Below the pieces are notes generated by a model, which was not told the origin of the DNA, searched no databases, and saw only the letters and a list, made by a program, of their open reading frames with translations. Position numbers and translations under genes: made by a program. From positions 15,266,928-15,330,927 of the forward strand of contig CM037867.1 in assembly GCA_021292105.1 (NCBI GenBank): a DNA stretch of 64,000 bases, written 5' to 3'. This DNA is from Anadara kagoshimensis (lineage: Eukaryota > Mollusca > Bivalvia > Arcoida > Arcidae). This document shows positions 58,826 through 64,000 of the stretch, one piece after another (position 1 is the first letter of the stretch; every line of letters begins with the position of its first letter).

Positions 58826-61800
58826 TTAAAGGGTCTTGGGCCCTTGTAATTTTGAATTAAGCATTGTAATGACCAAAATTATGAAAAAGAAAAAATACCA
58901 CTGAAATGATAGAAAACTAAAACATACTATTTTTAATGCTGCAATTTCCAAAATTTTGAAAAACCATAAGATTTTGAATGGAATTGTGGAACCCAGGCTA
59001 GACTGATCTTGTGACAAGTCTCAATCAGATTTGAGAAATCTTATGTCAAATTCTGTGAATTATTTTGCATGGATCAGTGATTACAGCAACTCTTAAATTT
59101 ATTTTGTTCAAATTCTAATTGATGTTAATATTTACTTGGTTTATTTTTCCAGGATGGACAAGATCTGTTAGATGAACAAGTTCTGACATTTTACACAAAA
59201 CAGTGGGAGGATTACCAGTTCTCTAGTAAAGTCCTTAATGGTGTATGTGCTTACCTTAACAGACACTGGGTCAGACGGGAATGTGACGAGGGCACTAAAG
59301 GCATCTATGAAATATATTCAGTATGTAAATTTATAATAATTAATTGGTATTTTGTCTTCATGACTGATTTACCTAAAATTTGTAGCAGGAGGTAGATTGG
59401 CTAATCCAACAGGCCAAGGTCAAGGGGGTTGCATAGGCCAAAAATGATTTTTAGGTCTGCTGTAGGCAATTTCAAAAATTCTAACCAGCCAATTTGGAGT
59501 TTTAGGTGGTCAAATCTGCCTGTTGCCGGCTCTTAAGGAAAACACTGTGTGATATTTGAAATCTTTTTGAAAAGTGTCATTTTGATGGTAATGAAATTTT
59601 TAACGAAAATCAAGAAAGTTCACAATGGTGGAACCAGTAACCACTTTACAATTACTTGTATGTCTAATCCTATGTATGAATTGTTGGCCCAGTTACTTAT
59701 TAGCTATATAGCAATTTAGTTTCCCCAAGAGCTTGGAAATTAAAAACAAAAATTTTCTGACCTTCAACTGGCTTAGTGAACATCTATTTATACTTACGCC
59801 CAAATCCCACTCCAGTAAATCCTTAAACCCAGTTGTTCAAAGCTTGATTACTTTAATCAATGATTACCAGAAATTTAAATATAAATAAAAATCAAAATAT
59901 TATTATCCAATCGATAGTTTTGTACAATTTGTTTTTGTTTCCATTCCTGGTAGCCAAAATCGCCATTGGCTACTCATTTTTGTGAAATTCTTTCAAAAAG
60001 TAACCTATTTTAACAAATTTGTGAAAATTTTCTTTTAAAAGAACTATATTTTCACAAATTTTGGAAATTTGGCTACTAATAATTTTAAAATTTTGGAAAC
60101 ATAGTTTATGGAATATTTATTCATTTTCAGTGTTTCAACATTAAGTTCACAAGATATCTGAAATTATGCAAAATTCAAATTTTGACTAATCAATTGATTA
60201 AACTAATCAGGCTTCGAACAACTGGGTCCTGGTGTGAAAAAATTAGTCAGTTCTTTTGATTTTGATTTGGTTTGGGATTTCACCGTTGGAGTTCGTTTGG
60301 AGGGGGCACTTTGTAAATGACATTCCATTTTATTTTTTGACTTGATGAAATTTTAACTGATACATAAAACTCATTATTAATGGTATATAATATCTGTTTT
60401 TCTGTTGTTTTATAGCTTGCTTTAATCACTTGGAGAGATAATCTGTTTAGACCATTAAACAAACAAGTGACAAACGCAGTATTAAAGTTGATAGAACGAG
60501 AGAGACATGGGGAGACCATAAATACAAGACTTGTTAGTGGTGTCATCAATTGTTATGGTAAGTATTAATGTATATATTGAAGGAATGACAAAAGTTAAAG
60601 TTTGAGTTAAGTTCTAACAGAAAAGCAGCTCGAGACAAGATAAACATGGATGTTACAATGTTTCAGATTTCATTCTGGGATTTTCCAGAAGGGCTATTTT
60701 CAAAAACTTGCCTCTAAAACCATAATCTCAGTATATTTGCATTCAGGTAATGTTAATAATGACCCTAAGGTCTTAACAATGGGGTCATTTGACAAATTAA
60801 GGGATAAATAGCCCCAAGGCCCCTTCTTGAGTGAACACTTGAGATTGTCTCAATATTTCTGATTGCGGTAACAAAATCACAATTGGCTACAACAATGAAA
60901 AAGTTTTGATAAAAAGTAGCCTATTAATTGTATAAAATACTTTTTAAAAGATCTTATCTTTTACAAATTTTGAAAATTTGGCTACTTGAAATTTTTGATT
61001 TATGGAATTGTAATTCTTTTCATTTCTTATGTGTTTTGTTGATACATTCAGATTGAAATATTGGGATGGGCTTTGCTAGATAGGGAAATCAGAACTGATG
61101 TTGAAATTTGACTGGCACCTGAAGAAGTGATTGATTCTATTAATTTTGCTTTCTATCTAATAATAAATCTAGATAAATATTAATTCCTTTCTATCGCATA
61201 CAATAGGTATTGATAAATTCTGTTCAATACAAATTATAATAATGTTTAACTCTATTGTTTGTATATTTCAGTTGAACTTTGTTTAAATGAAGATGATCCC
61301 TCATCTAAAGGCCATACACTAAGTGTCTACAAAGAAAACTTTGAAACCCCATTCCTTGATGACACAGAAAGGTTTTATACCAGAGAAAGCACAGAATTTC
61401 TCAGACAGAATCCTGTTACAGAATACATGAAAAAGGTATAGAAGTTCAAAGAATTGTCTGAAAATTTTACTGCCTTGAATACCAAAATTTTTCTTGTTTT
61501 AAAATATAAGTAACACCATTGGTAGCATAATAACCAAACAATTTTTTACCTGCAAATTGATTTTCTCACACTGTCCTGAAACCTAGACAACGAGCTTTAT
61601 TTCAATTCTTGATAACCAATATTGCCATTGGCTAATTATTTCGGAGAAATGCTTACAAAAAGTATTAACCTATTTTTGCATATTTGTGGAGAAAAAACCT
61701 TTAAAAAGGACTATATTTTCTCAAATTTAGAAAATTTGGCTGCAAATAATTTTAAGAATTTGGAAACTTAGCAAGCCACTTTTGAATTGTTTTAAAATAA

Positions 61801-63692
61801 AGTGTAATCTTTTTATCTCCCGCCTTTCAAAAATGGGGGATATTAATTTCAAGTTTCTGTCCATCCTTTCATATGTCTGCAATTCTTGTCTGCACTGATT
61901 GTCCAAAACTATATGGCACTTTTTCATAAAAATGGGTGCAAAACCTCAACATTAATGGGAGATGTGCATATCATTAACTCGAGTTGATTTGCTCATTTTC
62001 CTTAGAGTTAATGCCCTTTAAACATTAGTGCAAATCACATACAAAAAACAAAAAAAACCCAAAAACGGCTGGTATGGGGATCCTTATTCACTGAATTTGC
62101 TTGTTCTCTTTCAGGCTGAATCTAGATTAATGGAAGAACAAAGAAGAGTTCAGTTATATCTACATGAAAGTACGCAGGATATATTAGCCAAAAAATGTGA
62201 AAAAGTTCTCATTGAAAAACATTTAGAAATATTTCATTATGAATTCCAGAATCTATTGGATGATGATAAAAATGATGGTAAGTATTTCAATTTCAATGAT
62301 GGAGGAATTTGGGAATCGGTTTTTTGTCACACAAGGGATGTGTTGTTTTTTATGGTTCAGAAAATAATCCTGTGCTTACATGTACATTATATGTACTTAT
62401 GGTATATGCAAACAACATTGACTGGTCTGCTGGACCTTTCATCAAGAATATTCTTGTTGAAGGGTCCATCCGATACATGGGTAGCGTTAGGATTTGCAGT
62501 TAATTATAATATATACACATGGCATATGATCAGTGTTCTCATTATGTACACGAACAATCCTTAGGCATAAATGCACTCATCGATAATAAATATTTAAATT
62601 TTAGGTCAAGTGGACGGTCAATGATGTTTGCCTATAGGTATCTGTTGTTTGCAGCTTTGTGAAACACTACTTCATAATATTTTCATTAATGTCTTAAATA
62701 GACATTTTTGTTCTGTTTAAACTTGAAAATGATGTTCAATTCAATAAAGATGTGTACTCAAAAGTTTTTTTTAGCTCACCTTTGCCAAAGGTCCAATGAC
62801 ATGACCTACATGTAGGCCTTAGATACTTTAGTTGAAGTATCTTTTGGACAAGTGTAAACTTAGTTAGCAAAACATTTGGCAGTGGGGCCCCAAAAGAGGA
62901 AATCATGTAGTATCCCTAGATCAAGTAAAATTAAATGTGTATAAATCCTGACAGTGGGGCCCCAGAAGGGAAAACTAAGAAGGGCCCCCCTGTAAATTAC
63001 GTGAAACTAAGTAATTTCCCTTAAGCCTACAAAACTAGAAGCATCCTTTAGATCAATAGTATTTAATTTGTTAGAATCTTGGCAATGATTACCCAAATGA
63101 TAAAAAACTGTAAGGAGGGTTTTAAGTTGTGTAATTAAAAAGTGTACAATAGGGTAGCTATCCTTTATATATTTTACATGTAGTAAGTTCTGGCAGGTTG
63201 TATTTAATTTTCAAAAATTTTAGTGACAGTTGTGACAAATATGGAAACTTGTACAGTAAAACCTCGATTTTTTGCCACCGTTTGTTCAATCAGATTTTGG
63301 CGTTATAAATTGGGAGAGGCTGAAATAGAAAAACATAAACAAAATGGATTTTGGAACTTTAAAGTAGTGTGGTGATAAGCAAGGTGGTAAAGTTAATAAT
63401 TGGGCATTATAACAAGGTTTTACTGTAGTATTTTATCTTCTTTGAGGATTTGATAATAATATCAATTAGGTATTGTAGTTTTATACCAGTGTTAATTTTA
63501 CAGCATTAGACAGTTGTTGTATAATACAATTCCTCATCCAATCTTTTTCTCTGAATTTCAGATTTAGGTAGGATGTATCAGTTAGTATCCAGAATACAAG
63601 ATGGATTAGGAGAACTTAAAAATCTATTAGAAACACATATATACAATCAAGGTGAATCAGCAGTGGAGAAATGTGGAGACGCAGCTTTGAAT
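56913..63692 (+). CDS. CUL1: Cullin-1 (CUL1), N-terminal 362 codons, continues past window
   Basis: Scaffold of SCF ubiquitin ligases; the N-terminal cullin repeats bind SKP1 and F-box proteins. Exons: 56913-57055 (coding part; exon starts 56780), 58512-58686, 59153-59320, 60416-60557, 61272-61435, 62115-62277, 63562-63692. All junctions are AG/GT and the sum is 1086 nt in frame. The start, [20 protein letters not shown] followed by IWDD, matches the human [19 protein letters not shown]. Further matches: [78 protein letters not shown]. Residues about 60-79 match no cullin I know and may be frame-shifted. The NEDD8 and RBX1-binding C-terminal half lies beyond 64000. Confidence 0.96.
57085..57403 (+). 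mobile_element. SINE-A copy
   Basis: Head CTGCAGTAGTTCAGTTGGTA, GTTGTGGGTTTGATCCCTGA, tail CTGGGATGTTAAACACCATT. Confidence 0.82.
57407..57755 (+). mobile_element. SINE-C copy, + orientation
   Basis: Head AGAGGCTGCAGTGACCTAAT, GTTACTGGGGGAGTGGAGTG, and tail TTCAACCAACCAACCATC; fused tail to tail-end with the preceding SINE-A and followed by a SINE-B piece (57770-57930). Confidence 0.8.
57765..57932 (+). mobile_element. SINE-B fragment
   Basis: CTCCTAGTGTGAAAAGTTTA, CCAACACTCTGGTTTCCACC and GAATCTTGAGTTGGTCATAC. Confidence 0.6.
58063..58246. mobile_element. Mariner-like MITE (family M1) nested in repeat R1
   Basis: TA-CAGTCAACCTGTCTATAAAG left and CACAGGTTTGACTG-TA right; inserted at a TA inside an R1 copy whose halves are 58033-58064 and 58247-58375. 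Confidence 0.88.
58698..58857 (+). repeat. Duplicated (CT)n block with identical tail
   Basis: Two (CT)n runs, each followed by GTGTTAAAGGGTCTTGGGCC and CTTGTAATTTTGAA; the whole about 80-bp unit is duplicated just 3' of a CUL1 exon donor. Confidence 0.9.
59938..60108 (-). repeat. Dispersed repeat family R1, complete copy
   Basis: GTTTCCATTCCTGGTAGCCA left and AATTTTAAAATTTTGGAAAC right give inverted ends; the interior has TTGGCTACTCATTTTTGTGA. Further R1 copies at 60870-61015 and 61605-61770. Confidence 0.75.
62403..62636. mobile_element. TIR element (family N2) in CUL1 intron
   Basis: TATATGCAAACAACATTGAC left, GTCAATGATGTTTGCCTATA right; shares GCGTTAGGATTTGCAGTTAA with 12831-13061. Confidence 0.78.
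63252..63427. mobile_element. Mariner-like MITE (family M2), clear copy
   Basis: TA-CAGTAAAACCTCGATTTTTT left, CATTATAACAAGGTTTTACT-G-TA right. Confidence 0.82.
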
Positions 63693-63769
63693 GTAAGTCA
63701 TATGTACATAACTACAACAAAGTGTATTTAACCTCCTGCAGTGAAATTTATTAAGCAGTGCTTTTGTTA

Positions 63770-63990
63770 CATTTTAAAAACTACCTTCTGCCTTTTCAAT
63801 TGGGAAAATTTGAAATTCTGAAATACTACAAACTCATAATGGCATGTTTGCAATAACTTAGGATTTTGTGGCTAAGGACAACTAGAAATTAATTTGCTAG
63901 TGCATCACATTTCCCCCAGAGGAAACTACTTCTATTTGGTAGTAATTTTAGGCAAACAAAATCAAATCACTGTTTAGTAATGCACAATCT
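63770..63990. repeat. Dispersed repeat R4, uninterrupted copy
   Basis: AACTACCTTCTGCCTTTTCA through GGAAACTACTTCTATTTGGT to TTTAGGCAAACAAAATCA; reference for the interrupted copy at 51420-52250. Confidence 0.7.
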
Positions 63991-64000
63991 GATTTTTCTG

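Overview
The window is eukaryotic nuclear DNA: AT-rich, with small exons bounded by GT/AG splice sites inside introns packed with short transposons and minisatellites. The proteins are most like animal MOCOS, DAZAP2 and CUL1. The repeats (several tRNA-headed SINEs, and an element that opens AGCTCACCTGAC and ends in the palindrome AGGCCCATGGGCCT before CTTGTTT) are of a kind I associate with bivalve molluscs. A mollusc, probably a bivalve, is therefore an inference from repeat style and protein similarity; no species can be named.

Three host genes are present. (1) Molybdenum cofactor sulfurase (MOCOS), + strand, 1003-35335: fourteen coding exons that keep one reading frame for 918 residues; only the N-terminal exon(s) lie upstream of the window. 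Its third intron in the window is about 15.9 kb and begins with a decayed 3.6 kb DNA transposon. (2) A DAZAP2-like gene, - strand, 53974-44049, with two tandem versions of the last coding exon and a 7-nt first coding exon that needs a GC-AG intron. (3) Cullin-1 (CUL1), + strand, a 5' UTR exon ending at 54631 and coding from 56913 to beyond the window: 362 codons covering the N-terminal (SKP1/F-box-binding) part. DAZAP2 and CUL1 are head to head and probably share a promoter region near 54.0-54.6 kb.

The three genes have unrelated housekeeping roles: MOCOS activates aldehyde oxidase and xanthine dehydrogenase by sulfurating their cofactor, DAZAP2 is a small PPxY adaptor for WW-domain ubiquitin ligases, and CUL1 is the scaffold of SCF ubiquitin ligases. 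I see no operon-like logic.

Most of the rest is mobile DNA. The most notable items are a TGTACA-ended element (3422-6986) with minisatellite terminal inverted repeats carrying wrecked integrase-C-terminal-like, OTU-protease-like and F-box-like coding segments; a Helentron/HINE-like rolling-circle element (36501-38250); a young foldback element with a 9-bp target duplication (29709-30315); hAT-like elements; two mariner-like MITE families; at least four tRNA-derived SINE families, often nested; and five separate long hairpins of about 120-160 bp. No rRNA, functional tRNA, CRISPR or prokaryotic feature is seen.
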